Below are positions 16,906 to 25,450 of a stretch of DNA of 52,177 nt, one piece after another (position 1 is the stretch's first letter; every line of letters starts with the position of its first letter). Origin of the DNA: Holdemanella porci (GTDB lineage: Bacteria; Bacillota_I; Bacilli_A; Erysipelotrichales; Erysipelotrichaceae); contig NZ_VUMR01000007.1 in assembly GCF_009696075.1 (NCBI RefSeq), forward strand, positions 1 through 52,177, given 5' to 3'. Under the pieces are notes generated by a model. It was given only the letters and a program-made list of their open reading frames with translations. It did not search any database and was not told the origin of the DNA. A program made the position numbers and the translations under genes.

Positions 16906-17709
16906 ATGTTTGAAATGAAAGATTTCTCATTAGAGGGGAAAGTTGCCTTAATTACTGGGGCAAGTTATGGTATTGGCTTTGCGATTGCGACAGCTTACGC
17001 AAAAGCAGGAGCTACAATTGTATTTAATGATATTAAACAAGAATTAGTAGATAAAGGTTTAGCTGCTTATCAAGAAGCAGGTATCAAAGCTCATGGATAC
17101 GTTTGTGATGTTACAGATGAAGATGCAGTCAATGCGTTTGTGGCAAAAGTAGAAGAAGAAGTAGGAACAATTGATATTTTGGTTAACAACGCAGGAATTA
17201 TTAAACGTATTCCTATGTTGGAAATGAGCGCAAAAGATTTCCGTCAAGTCATTGACATTGATTTAAATGGACCATTTATCGTAAGTAAGGCTGTTATTCC
17301 TGGAATGATCAAAAAAGGTCACGGAAAGATCATCAACATTTGTTCAATGATGTCTGAACTTGGTCGTGAAACAGTGAGTGCTTATGCAGCAGCTAAAGGT
17401 GGATTAAAGATGTTAACTCGTAACATTTGTAGTGAATATGGAGAATACAATATCCAATGTAACGGTATTGGTCCAGGATATATCGCAACACCTCAAACAG
17501 CTCCATTACGTGAAAAACAACCAGATGGTTCAAGACATCCATTTGATCAATTTATCGTAAGTAAAACTCCGGCTGCTCGTTGGGGAGAACCACAAGATTT
17601 AATGGGTCCAGCTGTATTCTTGGCAAGTGATGCAAGTAACTTTGTCAATGGTCACGTATTGTATGTAGATGGTGGTATCTTAGCTTATATTGGAAAACAA
17701 CCAGAATAG
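16906..17709 (+). CDS. SDR dehydrogenase of uronate catabolism (DhuD/KduD-like)
   Basis: This 267-residue short-chain dehydrogenase has cofactor motif TGASYGIG (residues 18-25), NNAG, and catalytic SxxM...YAAAK (S about 152, Y about 160). It resembles 2-keto-3-deoxygluconate dehydrogenases and gluconate 5-dehydrogenases. The gene next door is an RpiB/LacAB-type isomerase, and the pair matches streptococcal DhuD and DhuI, which convert unsaturated uronate from glycosaminoglycans to 2-keto-3-deoxygluconate. The remnant kdgK upstream supports this. The precise substrate is inferred from the neighbourhood. Confidence 0.8.
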   Translation: MFEMKDFSLEGKVALITGASYGIGFAIATAYAKAGATIVFNDIKQELVDKGLAAYQEAGIKAHGYVCDVTDEDAVNAFVAKVEEEVGTIDILVNNAGIIKRIPMLEMSAKDFRQVIDIDLNGPFIVSKAVIPGMIKKGHGKIINICSMMSELGRETVSAYAAAKGGLKMLTRNICSEYGEYNIQCNGIGPGYIATPQTAPLREKQPDGSRHPFDQFIVSKTPAARWGEPQDLMGPAVFLASDASNFVNGHVLYVDGGILAYIGKQPE

Positions 17710-17728
17710 AAAAGAAAGGGTCGAATAT

Positions 17729-18361
17729 ATGAAAATCGCATTAATTAACGAAAACTCTCAAGCTACAAAAAATGCACAAATCTATGAAGTATTAAATGAA
17801 GAAGCTCAAAAAGCAGGACACATTGTATTCAACTACGGTATGTATTCTGCAGAAGATGATGTTCAATTAACATATGTAAAAAATGGTTTATTAGCATCTA
17901 TCTTATTAACTACGAAAGCTGTTGACTTTGTTGTAACAGGATGTGGAACAGGACAAGGAGCCATGCTTGCTTGTAACTCATTCCCTAACGTATTGTGTGG
18001 ACACATCACAGATGCTGTTGATGCTTACTTGTTTGGACAAGTAAATGATGGAAACTGTATCGCTATGCCTTTTGCACAAGGATTTGGATGGGGTGCAGAA
18101 ATTAATCTTCACTATACTTTTGAAAAATTGTTCTCAGAAACATTTGGTGGTGGATACCCTAAAGAACGTCGTGAACCAGAACAACGTAATAAAAAGATCT
18201 TAGATCAAGTTAAAACTGTGACTCACCGTCCATTAATTGAAATCTTAAAAGAAATTGATCAAGACTTCTTGAAAGAAACGATTGCTGGTGATCACTTCGC
18301 AGAATATTTCTATCCAAACTGCCAAGATGATGAAATCGCAAACTATTTAAAATCACTATAA
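17729..18361 (+). CDS. RpiB/LacAB-family isomerase (DhuI-like)
   Basis: The 210-residue protein has the RpiB/LacAB fold: KIALINENSQATKNAQIYEVL at the N-terminus and TGCGTGQGAMLACNSFPNVLCG as the catalytic cysteine and anion-binding loop. It is longer than RpiB (about 150 residues), with an extra C-terminal helical part, as in DhuI isomerases acting on 4-deoxy-L-threo-5-hexosulose uronate. The ATG at 17729 has GAAAGGG upstream and is preferred over 17690, which overlaps dhuD. It follows dhuD by 19 bases and is the last gene of the operon. Confidence 0.75.
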   Translation: MKIALINENSQATKNAQIYEVLNEEAQKAGHIVFNYGMYSAEDDVQLTYVKNGLLASILLTTKAVDFVVTGCGTGQGAMLACNSFPNVLCGHITDAVDAYLFGQVNDGNCIAMPFAQGFGWGAEINLHYTFEKLFSETFGGGYPKERREPEQRNKKILDQVKTVTHRPLIEILKEIDQDFLKETIAGDHFAEYFYPNCQDDEIANYLKSL

Positions 18362-18437
18362 TAATTAAAAGTAAATTCTCTCCTTTAAGCAAATGAGTTT
18401 GACGGGAACTTATTCGTGTCATTGATTCATAATATAG

Positions 18438-18463
18438 GCCTCCTACATAAAATGGAGGCTTTT
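18438..18463 (+). terminator. Terminator of the dhu operon
   Basis: GCCTCC (18438-18443) pairs with GGAGGC (18454-18459), followed by TTTTCTT, between the convergent dhuI and ywaF genes. Confidence 0.75.
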
Positions 18464-18486
18464 CTTGGTATAAGAAAAGCTGTGGA

Positions 18487-19218
18487 CTAAGCGATGTTAA
18501 AATCACTTTCTGTCTCACAGCTTTTTCTTTCTTTTACTATGAATGGTAAATGGAATAGGCCAAGTCCAATCACTCCAAGCATGATGACTCTAAATAAATA
18601 GATATAGTATCCATGATTTAGATTAAGGAATGGAAGTCCTTCTAATGGTGGTCTTACAATAAACATAAAGTTTGTATCATAGACTGCCAAAATAGAATTC
18701 ATATATAGGTTAAAAATCAATAACGCAAATAATACGACTAAATTGTCTTTAAATGCCTGCATACCTAGGTTTGCATGTTTGAAACGAATCAAATATAAAG
18801 AAAACCAGGTTAATGCTGCATGATACATGAAGCATTGATATACATTGGCTACATTAAATTCAACGCCATACGTTGGAATCAAGATTGCCGCGATTCCTCC
18901 GCAAGTACCGACAACCGCAAAGAAGTTGATCATTTTTTGTTTTAGTGGACCATTCTTTCCAAAAGTAATGTAAACCGCAATAAACAATAAGATACTGCAG
19001 ATATGGAATGGAAGGGATTGCGGATTTAAGTGCATTCCTCCATGTGTACTTGGAATCATATCTGACATCATTTTTGTGGTTTCGCTAAGTAAACATATAA
19101 ACATAAAGAAGTAACAAGCGTTTTGTAGCGTGAAATCTTCTTTTTTCGCATAGTGATTCATAATTAGGATAAATAGAATACATATTCCTATCCATATAAA
19201 GTGTTTTGTAGTAAACAT
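18487..19218 (-). CDS. YwaF/TIGR02206-family integral membrane protein
   Basis: This protein of about 243 residues has seven predicted membrane helices. The conserved motif HLNPQSLPFHICSI (after PSTHGG) and the later YHAALTWFSLYL fit the YwaF family, whose function is unknown. The start at 19218 has GGAGAGGG directly upstream; the longer start at 19239 would place that site inside the gene. It is a single gene convergent with dhuI. Confidence 0.8.
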   Translation of the reverse strand: MFTTKHFIWIGICILFILIMNHYAKKEDFTLQNACYFFMFICLLSETTKMMSDMIPSTHGGMHLNPQSLPFHICSILLFIAVYITFGKNGPLKQKMINFFAVVGTCGGIAAILIPTYGVEFNVANVYQCFMYHAALTWFSLYLIRFKHANLGMQAFKDNLVVLFALLIFNLYMNSILAVYDTNFMFIVRPPLEGLPFLNLNHGYYIYLFRVIMLGVIGLGLFHLPFIVKERKSCETESDFNIA

Positions 19219-19396
19219 ATGCCCTCTCCTTGTAGCCAACAGATTATATCATTCAAAACACTAGTAAACAATGACAAAATCCTTAAACTAATCTAAAATA
19301 TTCTTAAATTACATGATATACTTTTTTTCTAGATGATAAAAAGGATGTTGAATCCTGGTAATCGTATAAATCCATATTTAAAAGGGGGTATAAAAA

Positions 19397-20245
19397 ATGG
19401 TACAAGATATTTATCCACATAAATTACACAATGAATTTGATCCTAATGTACAGGCAACTCAAGAGGATGTATTGCTGTGTATTGTGAATGGAAGGATCTT
19501 AATTCATTTAAACTGCTTTGAAAATAAGGAAGTTGTTTTTCCTAAAGTGAGTGACATACAAGTTGAAAATGTAGAGTATCGCTATTTGTTTTCAATTGAT
19601 AATACGAAATATTTCTTATGTGATATGCAATTAGGAGAGGATCAGATTCCATCTGGATATGGTTATGTTGAAGAAAGAAGTTTGCGTATTGAAGGAATTG
19701 GTCCAAAAGACAATTTATTTGCGGCTATTACCGGAAAGCATTTGGCGGATTGGTATCGAGATACTAAATTCTGCGGAAGATGTGGACATAAGATGGTGCA
19801 TTCAACAAAGGAAAGAGCTATGGTTTGTCCAGAATGTCATAACACAGTGTATCCAAGAATTATGCCAGCTGTCATTGTGGGTGTAATCAATGGAGATAAG
19901 TTATTGTTGACAAAATATCGTACGGGATTTAAATATAATGCGTTGATTGCGGGCTTTACTGAAATTGGAGAAACGGTTGAAGAAACGGTAAAACGTGAAG
20001 TTATGGAAGAGGCCGGAATCAAAGTCAACAATATTCGTTACTATAAGTCACAGCCTTGGGGAAGTGCCAATGATATTTTGTTGGGGTTCTTTTGCGATGT
20101 AAAGGGCAATGATGAAATATCTATGGATACCAATGAATTGAAATATGCGGATTGGGTTCAAAGAGATGAAATCATTCTTCAACCGGGAGAATTTAGTTTA
20201 ACGAATGAAATGATGAAATTGTTTAAGGAAAATAAAGTGAAGTGA
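19397..20245 (+). CDS. nudC: NudC-type NAD(H) pyrophosphatase
   Basis: The 282-residue Nudix hydrolase splits NADH and NAD-capped RNA. A zinc ribbon (CGRCGHKM...CPECH) precedes the Nudix box GFTEIGETVEETVKREVMEEAG. The NudC signature SQPW follows, though the usual SQPWPFPxS reads SQPWGSAND here, so the specificity pocket may differ slightly. AAAGGGGG lies upstream of the ATG. The gene stands alone before efp. Confidence 0.9.
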   Translation: MVQDIYPHKLHNEFDPNVQATQEDVLLCIVNGRILIHLNCFENKEVVFPKVSDIQVENVEYRYLFSIDNTKYFLCDMQLGEDQIPSGYGYVEERSLRIEGIGPKDNLFAAITGKHLADWYRDTKFCGRCGHKMVHSTKERAMVCPECHNTVYPRIMPAVIVGVINGDKLLLTKYRTGFKYNALIAGFTEIGETVEETVKREVMEEAGIKVNNIRYYKSQPWGSANDILLGFFCDVKGNDEISMDTNELKYADWVQRDEIILQPGEFSLTNEMMKLFKENKVK

Positions 20246-20282
20246 AAGTATCACACTCATTCTTCTAAAAATGAAGAGGATA

Positions 20283-20291
20283 TGGTACAAT
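20283..20291 (+). promoter_or_regulatory. Extended -10 promoter for efp
   Basis: TGG-TACAAT forms an extended -10 element about 44 bases before the efp start. A clear -35 box is not visible, which is tolerated with an extended -10. Confidence 0.4.
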
Positions 20292-20334
20292 AAAGCGTGT
20301 AAAAAATATTTATAGAAAATAGGAGTGAAAAATT

Positions 20335-20892
20335 ATGGCAATTTCTGCAGGTGATTTTAAAACAGGATTAACTTTAATCGTTGATGGTGATCCTTGGGTA
20401 GTATTAGATTTCCAACATGTTAAACCTGGTAAAGGTGCAGCTATCTTAAAAACTAAGATGAAAAACTTAAAAACAGGGAATACACAAGAAAGAAACTTCA
20501 ATGCTTCAACTAAATTTGAACAAGCTAACATTTCTAAAAAAGCAGCTCAATTCTCATATGAAGCAGATTCTACATATTACTTCATGGATTTAGAAACATA
20601 CGATACTTATGAATTAACAGCTGACCAAGTTGATTTCAACAAATACTTTATTGTTGAAGGTGCTGAAGTATCTTTGATGTTCTTCGAAGGAGAATTATTA
20701 TCTGTTTCTGTCCCAGAAAAAGTTGAATTGACAGTAGCTGAAACAGATCCAGCCATCAAAGGTGCACCATCTAACCAAACTAAAGATGCAACTACAGATA
20801 CTGGATTAACATTAAGAGTTCCACAGTTCATCGAACCAGGTGAAAAAATCGTTGTATTCTCAACAGATGGAAAATATGCAGGAAGAGCTTAA
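20335..20892 (+). CDS. efp: Elongation factor P
   Basis: EF-P rescues ribosomes stalled on polyproline. The 185-residue length and the three beta-barrel domains are standard (KOW-like N-terminus, OB domain SVPEKVELTVAETDPAIKG, C-terminal GLTLRVPQFIEPGEKIVVFSTDGKYAGRA). The tip lysine in the loop VKPGKGAA (about residue 32) is the position modified in many bacteria. A terminator starts within its last codons. Confidence 0.96.
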   Translation: MAISAGDFKTGLTLIVDGDPWVVLDFQHVKPGKGAAILKTKMKNLKTGNTQERNFNASTKFEQANISKKAAQFSYEADSTYYFMDLETYDTYELTADQVDFNKYFIVEGAEVSLMFFEGELLSVSVPEKVELTVAETDPAIKGAPSNQTKDATTDTGLTLRVPQFIEPGEKIVVFSTDGKYAGRA

Positions 20893-20908
20893 TCGCTCTT
20901 CTTTTTTT
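20882..20908 (+). terminator. Terminator overlapping the efp stop codon
   Basis: GAAGAGC (20882-20888) pairs with GCTCTTC (20895-20901) and is followed by seven Ts. The left arm encodes the last residues of EF-P and the stop TAA lies in the loop. Confidence 0.85.
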
Positions 20909-20912
20909 AACT

Positions 20913-21659
20913 ATGAATAAAGTCGTCTTAATTACAGGTGGTGCTCGTGGTATTGGAAGTGCAATCGCATTGGAACTCGCAAAACATGGTTATGATATTG
21001 TCATTAACTATTTAACTTCTAAACAGCCTGCCAAAGAATTAAAAGAAAAAATTGAATCTCACTATCATGTTCGTTGTCTTACCATTTGTGCAGACGTATC
21101 CGATGTAGATCAAGTCAATATTATGGTTAGTGAAATTGAAGAGAAGATGGGTGGCGTAGATATACTAATTAATAATGCGGCTGTGGATCTTTCCAATCTA
21201 TTTCACTTAAAAAATGCCGAAGAATTTAAAAGAACATTAGATGTAAATGTTGTAGGTGCTTTTAATTGTAGTAAAAGAGTGTATAAACACATGTTGGATC
21301 AAGAATATGGAAGAATCATCAATATATCAAGTACCAACGGAATTAACACATATTATCCAATGTGTATCGATTATGATGCTTCAAAAGCAGCCTTGATTTC
21401 AATGACACACAATCTTGCGGCTGAATTTGGACCATATATCAATGTGAATTGTGTTGCGCCTGGATTTATTGGAACCGATAATGAACTAGATGGCTATGAC
21501 GAAGAGTTCTTAAAGGAAGAAACAGAAAAAATCATGGTGAAACGTTATGGAAAACCAGAAGAAGTGGCCTATCTTGTTCGTTTCTTAATTAGTGATGAAG
21601 CTAACTTCATCAACAATTCCATTATTCGTATCGATGGTGGACAGATGGGTAGCTGTTAA
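20913..21659 (+). CDS. Short-chain dehydrogenase/reductase (FabG-like)
   Basis: The 248-residue SDR has GGARGIGS for cofactor binding, NNAA, and the catalytic triad SSTNG...YDASK. The substrate is not evident; it resembles FabG and YmfI-type reductases. It has no Shine-Dalgarno sequence: the ATG follows the T-run of the efp terminator by only a few bases. It is probably expressed by readthrough from efp or from a poorly visible promoter within efp. Confidence 0.85.
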   Translation: MNKVVLITGGARGIGSAIALELAKHGYDIVINYLTSKQPAKELKEKIESHYHVRCLTICADVSDVDQVNIMVSEIEEKMGGVDILINNAAVDLSNLFHLKNAEEFKRTLDVNVVGAFNCSKRVYKHMLDQEYGRIINISSTNGINTYYPMCIDYDASKAALISMTHNLAAEFGPYINVNCVAPGFIGTDNELDGYDEEFLKEETEKIMVKRYGKPEEVAYLVRFLISDEANFINNSIIRIDGGQMGSC

Positions 21660-21660
21660 A

Positions 21661-21703
21661 AAAGTGGTTAAATCCCTATATTTAAAGTGGATTGACCACT
21701 TTT
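21661..21703 (+). terminator. Hairpin terminator, AAAGTGG...CCACTTTT type
   Basis: AAAGTGG (21661) with inner AATCC pairs with GGATT and CCACTTTT, followed by ATTCTTT. The same arm sequence recurs in the hairpin at 25574-25615, suggesting a repeated hairpin module. Confidence 0.6.
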
Positions 21704-21740
21704 ATTCTTTATTGATTGAAGTATCGTTTGAATCGATATG

Positions 21741-21785
21741 CAACGATTCGCTTATCATCGTTGCACAAAATAATGCAACGATTCG
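21741..21785. repeat. CAACGATTCG direct repeats and 9-bp inverted repeat
   Basis: CAACGATTCG occurs at 21741-21750 and 21776-21785. ATCGTTGCA (21757-21765) and TGCAACGAT (21774-21782) form a perfect 9-bp inverted repeat with an 8-base loop. Further ATCGTTTGAA copies flank it. Its role is unknown; the genes on either side are convergent. Confidence 0.5.
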
Positions 21786-21804
21786 ACAATCGTTTGAAAC
21801 AAAA

Positions 21805-21823
21805 AAGATGCACTAGGCATCTT
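21805..21823 (-). terminator. Terminator of ynbB
   Basis: On the minus strand AAGATGC and GCATCTT form a stem followed by a T-run. The left arm overlaps the ynbB stop codon. Confidence 0.75.
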
Positions 21824-23075
21824 AGTTGTTTTTCATATTTGTTAGGGCAAGAAGAATAGAAAGTTTTCCATATTCTAATGTTAATCCACCTTGCATATAT
21901 AAAGTATATGGTTCAACGACTGGAGCATCTGCACTTAATTCGATTGTACTTCCTTGTGTAAAGCTTCCAGCAGCCATAACTTCATCAAATGGATAGCCAG
22001 GCATTGGAGCAGCCATAACACGAACAAATGAATCAATAGGACTAGTGGATTGAATGCCTTGTGTAAAGCTAACAAGATTTTCTTTGGATCCAAGTTCTAA
22101 AGTTTGAATGATATCCGTTCTTTCATCATTATAAGCAGGAGATACATTCTTGTATCCTAATTTTTCTAACATGTAAGCTGTGAAAACGGCTGTCTTTAAA
22201 GCACTCTTTACAGCATTTGGTGCCATGAAGATACCTTTAAAGAAAGAGTTGTTTAAGTTAAAGTTTGCACCCAAATCCTTACCAATTCCAGGAGCTGTTA
22301 AGCGTTCAGCTACCATGTTGATCAAGTCTTTATTACCAGCTACATATCCTCCAGTAGAGGCAATTCCTCCACCTAAGTTTTTCATTAAAGATCCGACCAC
22401 AACATCGGCACCAATGTGTCCTGGCTCTAATTTTTCAACAAGTTCACCATAACAGTTATCTACCATGATAATAACATCTTTGTTTACTTCACGAATCTTT
22501 TTGATGATACGCTCAAGCTTTGAAATGGTTAATGATAAACGGTGAGCATATCCTCTAGATCTTTGGATTTCCACTAATTTTACATTGTTTTCTTTTAAAC
22601 GAGAAATAATCTTATCATCATCAAAATCATCATTCACTAAATCAATTTGTTCATACTTTACACCATTGGCTTTTAAGGATTGTGTAGAATCCCCACATAA
22701 ACCAATCATTTCCTGCAAAGAATCATATGGAGCACCAGAAATGGAAATCATTGTATCTCCATGTTTTAATAGGGCAGATAAAGTTAAATATAAAGCATTT
22801 GTGCCACTCATGATTTGAGGGCGTACTAAAGCATCTTCACATCCGAGTACTGTCGCAAAAATACGTTCGATTTTATCACGACCTTCATCGTAGTTACCGT
22901 ATCCGTTGATATCCGCAAAGTCAGAATAAGAAACGTGGTTCTCAATAAATGCAGCTAAGATACGATCTGAATTGTATAAACATACATCATCAATTTTTTT
23001 ATAAATATCTTTTAAAATGACATCCGATTCTTCTGCCATTTTCAATAAGTCTTTATCAATTTGTTCTAAAATCAT
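21822..23075 (-). CDS. ynbB: YnbB-family PLP lyase (methionine gamma-lyase / aluminium resistance family)
   Basis: This is a PLP-dependent enzyme of about 417 residues. The N-terminal motif GYGNYDEGRDKIERIFATVLG and RPQIMSGTNALYLTLSALLKHGD, the PLP aspartate in IMVDNCYGE and the active-site lysine region VVGSLMKNLGGGIASTGGYVAG are typical of the family once linked to aluminium resistance. The physiological substrate is unsettled; a cystathionine or methionine lyase activity is inferred from family. The start at 23075 is set by GGAGGTTATTT before the ATG. Confidence 0.88.
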   Translation of the reverse strand: MILEQIDKDLLKMAEESDVILKDIYKKIDDVCLYNSDRILAAFIENHVSYSDFADINGYGNYDEGRDKIERIFATVLGCEDALVRPQIMSGTNALYLTLSALLKHGDTMISISGAPYDSLQEMIGLCGDSTQSLKANGVKYEQIDLVNDDFDDDKIISRLKENNVKLVEIQRSRGYAHRLSLTISKLERIIKKIREVNKDVIIMVDNCYGELVEKLEPGHIGADVVVGSLMKNLGGGIASTGGYVAGNKDLINMVAERLTAPGIGKDLGANFNLNNSFFKGIFMAPNAVKSALKTAVFTAYMLEKLGYKNVSPAYNDERTDIIQTLELGSKENLVSFTQGIQSTSPIDSFVRVMAAPMPGYPFDEVMAAGSFTQGSTIELSADAPVVEPYTLYMQGGLTLEYGKLSILLALTNMKNN

Positions 23076-23163
23076 AAATAACCTCCAAAAGTCCACTTAT
23101 TCTATTATACACGATTTAAATATTTGTGGTATGCTCAAGTCAAGATATGAAGGGAAGTAAAAA

Positions 23164-24108
23164 ATGGAAAAAGTATTATTTTTAGATTCACCCATGAAAG
23201 AAAAGCTGTATGGTTCAAGGCGCATCCAAGAAAAGTTTGGCTTCGGTCCTATGGACAAAAAGATAGGAGAATACTGGGCTATTAGTGCACATGATAATGG
23301 CTTAAGTAAGATCAAAAATGGAAAATATAAAGGGGAAACTTTAAAAGATGTATATTTAAATCACAGAGAATTATTTGCGAATGATCCTCATGATAAATTT
23401 CCACTATTAGTTAAAATTAATGAGATTCAAGAACCATGTTCTGTGCAGGTACATCCAGATGATGCATATGCTAGAAAACATGAAAATGATTATGGTAAGG
23501 CTGAATTTTGTCTGTGGCTAGATGTGGAAGAAGGAACAAAAATCATTCGTGGACATAGTGCCAAGACAAAGGAAGAATTTCGAAAGGCCATAGAAGAAAA
23601 AGCTTGGGATACTTTATTCGTTCGTAAGCCAGTGCACGCAAATGAATTTGTTTATACACCTGCAGGAACGATTCATGGTATTGAAGGAAAGTTAATGATG
23701 GCTGAAGTGCAACAATCCAGCGATGTTACATATCGTATATATGATTATGATCGAAAAGATGCCGATGGGAATATGCGAAAACTACATATTGATCAGGCTA
23801 TTGAAGTCACAAATATACCGCATATTGAACCAGATGTGCATCCAGCAGTTACGATGTTAGAAGGAAATGAAGTCATTGAATATGTGAATGAAAAATATTT
23901 TAATGTGACTCAATATAAGATACAAAATGAAATTCATATCAACAATCCTTCTTATTCACTTTGTTTACCATTAAGTGGAAATGGAATCTTACATATTGAT
24001 GGAAAAGATTATGATATTCAAGCAGGCATTGGCTTTATCGTTACAAGTCTAGCAAAAAGATACTCCATCCAAGGCAATATCGATTTGTTGGTAAGTGTGC
24101 CAAAATAA
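23164..24108 (+). CDS. manA: Mannose-6-phosphate isomerase, class I
   Basis: ManA interconverts mannose-6-phosphate and fructose-6-phosphate with zinc. The 314-residue sequence has EYWAISAHDNG, the metal motif QVHPDD (residues about 97-102), EFVYTPAGTIHGI with the third histidine, and the arginine segment YRIYDYDRKD. The length fits the short Firmicute class I enzymes. GAAGGGAAG lies before the ATG. It ends at a bidirectional terminator facing the ATPase gene. Confidence 0.93.
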   Translation: MEKVLFLDSPMKEKLYGSRRIQEKFGFGPMDKKIGEYWAISAHDNGLSKIKNGKYKGETLKDVYLNHRELFANDPHDKFPLLVKINEIQEPCSVQVHPDDAYARKHENDYGKAEFCLWLDVEEGTKIIRGHSAKTKEEFRKAIEEKAWDTLFVRKPVHANEFVYTPAGTIHGIEGKLMMAEVQQSSDVTYRIYDYDRKDADGNMRKLHIDQAIEVTNIPHIEPDVHPAVTMLEGNEVIEYVNEKYFNVTQYKIQNEIHINNPSYSLCLPLSGNGILHIDGKDYDIQAGIGFIVTSLAKRYSIQGNIDLLVSVPK

Positions 24109-24126
24109 AAGATCCGATTGGATCTT
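24109..24126. terminator. Bidirectional terminator between manA and the ATPase gene
   Basis: AAGATCC (24109-24115) pairs with GGATCTT (24120-24126), followed by TATTATTT. Short but well placed between convergent genes. Confidence 0.65.
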
Positions 24127-24127
24127 A

Positions 24128-25435
24128 TTATTTGATGAAATTCAATAAAAATTCACTGGCACCAATAGTTATAAAACCTTCTTCATCCATCATGGCTTTA
24201 TAAGGTCGATTTACTACCAATATTTTTTGAATTTGATCATTTAATTTAATGAAAGGACGAATTTCTCGGCTTCGAGTTTCAGAATTTGAGATATCTGTTG
24301 AAATTTGAATGTAATATTTACGTTCATTTTTTTGTGCAAAAAAATCAATTTCATTTGTTTTTCGAACGGATTTACCTTCTTTATTTTTCTCAACTGTATC
24401 GAAAGTTCCGACATTAACGGCATACCCATTATATATGAGTTCGTTGTACACAATATTTTCTAACAATTGTCCCTCATCGGGATACGCAAAATTTAATCGT
24501 GCATTTCTTAAACCTGTATCTACAAAATAGTATTTTCTTAAAGCACCAATTTCTTTCTTTCCACGAATGTCATAGCGATTCGCTTCTTGGAGAATGAAGG
24601 CATCCTTAAAATATTGAATATATTTTTCAATTGTTTGTGCATCAATGTTTTCATGTTTAACACTTTTAAATGTATTTGATAATTTCTTAGAATTCAACAA
24701 TTCGCCTGTCAAATCACTAAGAATGGTACAGAGTTCATCTAAGTTTTCTGTTTTCTTTAGCTTATTATGTTCAACAATATCTTTGAAATAGGTTGTTTCA
24801 AATAATCCTTTTAAATATTGTTTCTTTGAATTTTCATCTGATAATACTGCAAGTGGCATGCCACCATACTGCATATATTCATATAAGGCATCTGTTTTAG
24901 AACCTTGTCTATAACTGTAAAACTCTTCAAAAGATAATGGATGCATATGGATTTGGCTAGCCTTGTCTCTAAATTCTGTCACAATGTCGGTTGACAACAT
25001 TTTTGAATTGGATCCAGTAATATAAAGGTCTATGTTTTTTTCATGAGAAAGTCCTAATACAACATCAACAAAAGAGATGGTTTCTGTATCTTTCGCTTTG
25101 GCTAATTTGATTTTTCCACCTGTTAATGCAGGATTAACAATGGTAAAAACACGTTGAATCTCATCTAAAATGACGTAACAGTCACTCTTATCTTTAGTGA
25201 TAGAACGTACATACTTTCCTAGCTCAATGGGATTTCTTAAATGGGCATTCTTATCATCATCAAGTTCAATAAGAATTATATTTTCTTCAGGTATATTATT
25301 TTCTATAAGATAATCGGTGAATATTTCATGCAACAAATAGGATTTACCAGTTCTTCTGGGTCCAGTTATGACTTTTGGAAACCCGTTGTTCTTTAATGCG
25401 ATAAGTTGATTTAAGTATTTAGTTCTTTTTATCAT
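24128..25435 (-). CDS. AAA+ ATPase with DUF4143 domain (second paralogue)
   Basis: This protein of about 435 residues has Walker A GPRRTGKS (residues 25-32), Walker B CYVILDEIQR and sensor YITGSNSKML. The C-terminal DUF4143 region has YYFVDTGLRNARL and the nuclease-like NEIDFFAQ...YYIQIS segment. The ATG at 25435 follows AAAAGGTGA; the GTG at 25444 lies inside that site. The upstream region holds palindromes TGTAGAATTCTACA, one of them immediately before the ribosome binding site, where a bound protein would block transcription. Function unknown. Confidence 0.87.
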   Translation of the reverse strand: MIKRTKYLNQLIALKNNGFPKVITGPRRTGKSYLLHEIFTDYLIENNIPEENIILIELDDDKNAHLRNPIELGKYVRSITKDKSDCYVILDEIQRVFTIVNPALTGGKIKLAKAKDTETISFVDVVLGLSHEKNIDLYITGSNSKMLSTDIVTEFRDKASQIHMHPLSFEEFYSYRQGSKTDALYEYMQYGGMPLAVLSDENSKKQYLKGLFETTYFKDIVEHNKLKKTENLDELCTILSDLTGELLNSKKLSNTFKSVKHENIDAQTIEKYIQYFKDAFILQEANRYDIRGKKEIGALRKYYFVDTGLRNARLNFAYPDEGQLLENIVYNELIYNGYAVNVGTFDTVEKNKEGKSVRKTNEIDFFAQKNERKYYIQISTDISNSETRSREIRPFIKLNDQIQKILVVNRPYKAMMDEEGFITIGASEFLLNFIK

Positions 25436-25450
25436 TTTGATCACCTTTTT

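Noticed and set aside
18478-18523. AGCTGTG/CACAGCT inverted repeat near the ywaF end as terminator
   Set aside because: Loop is over 30 bases and the right arm lies well inside the coding region.
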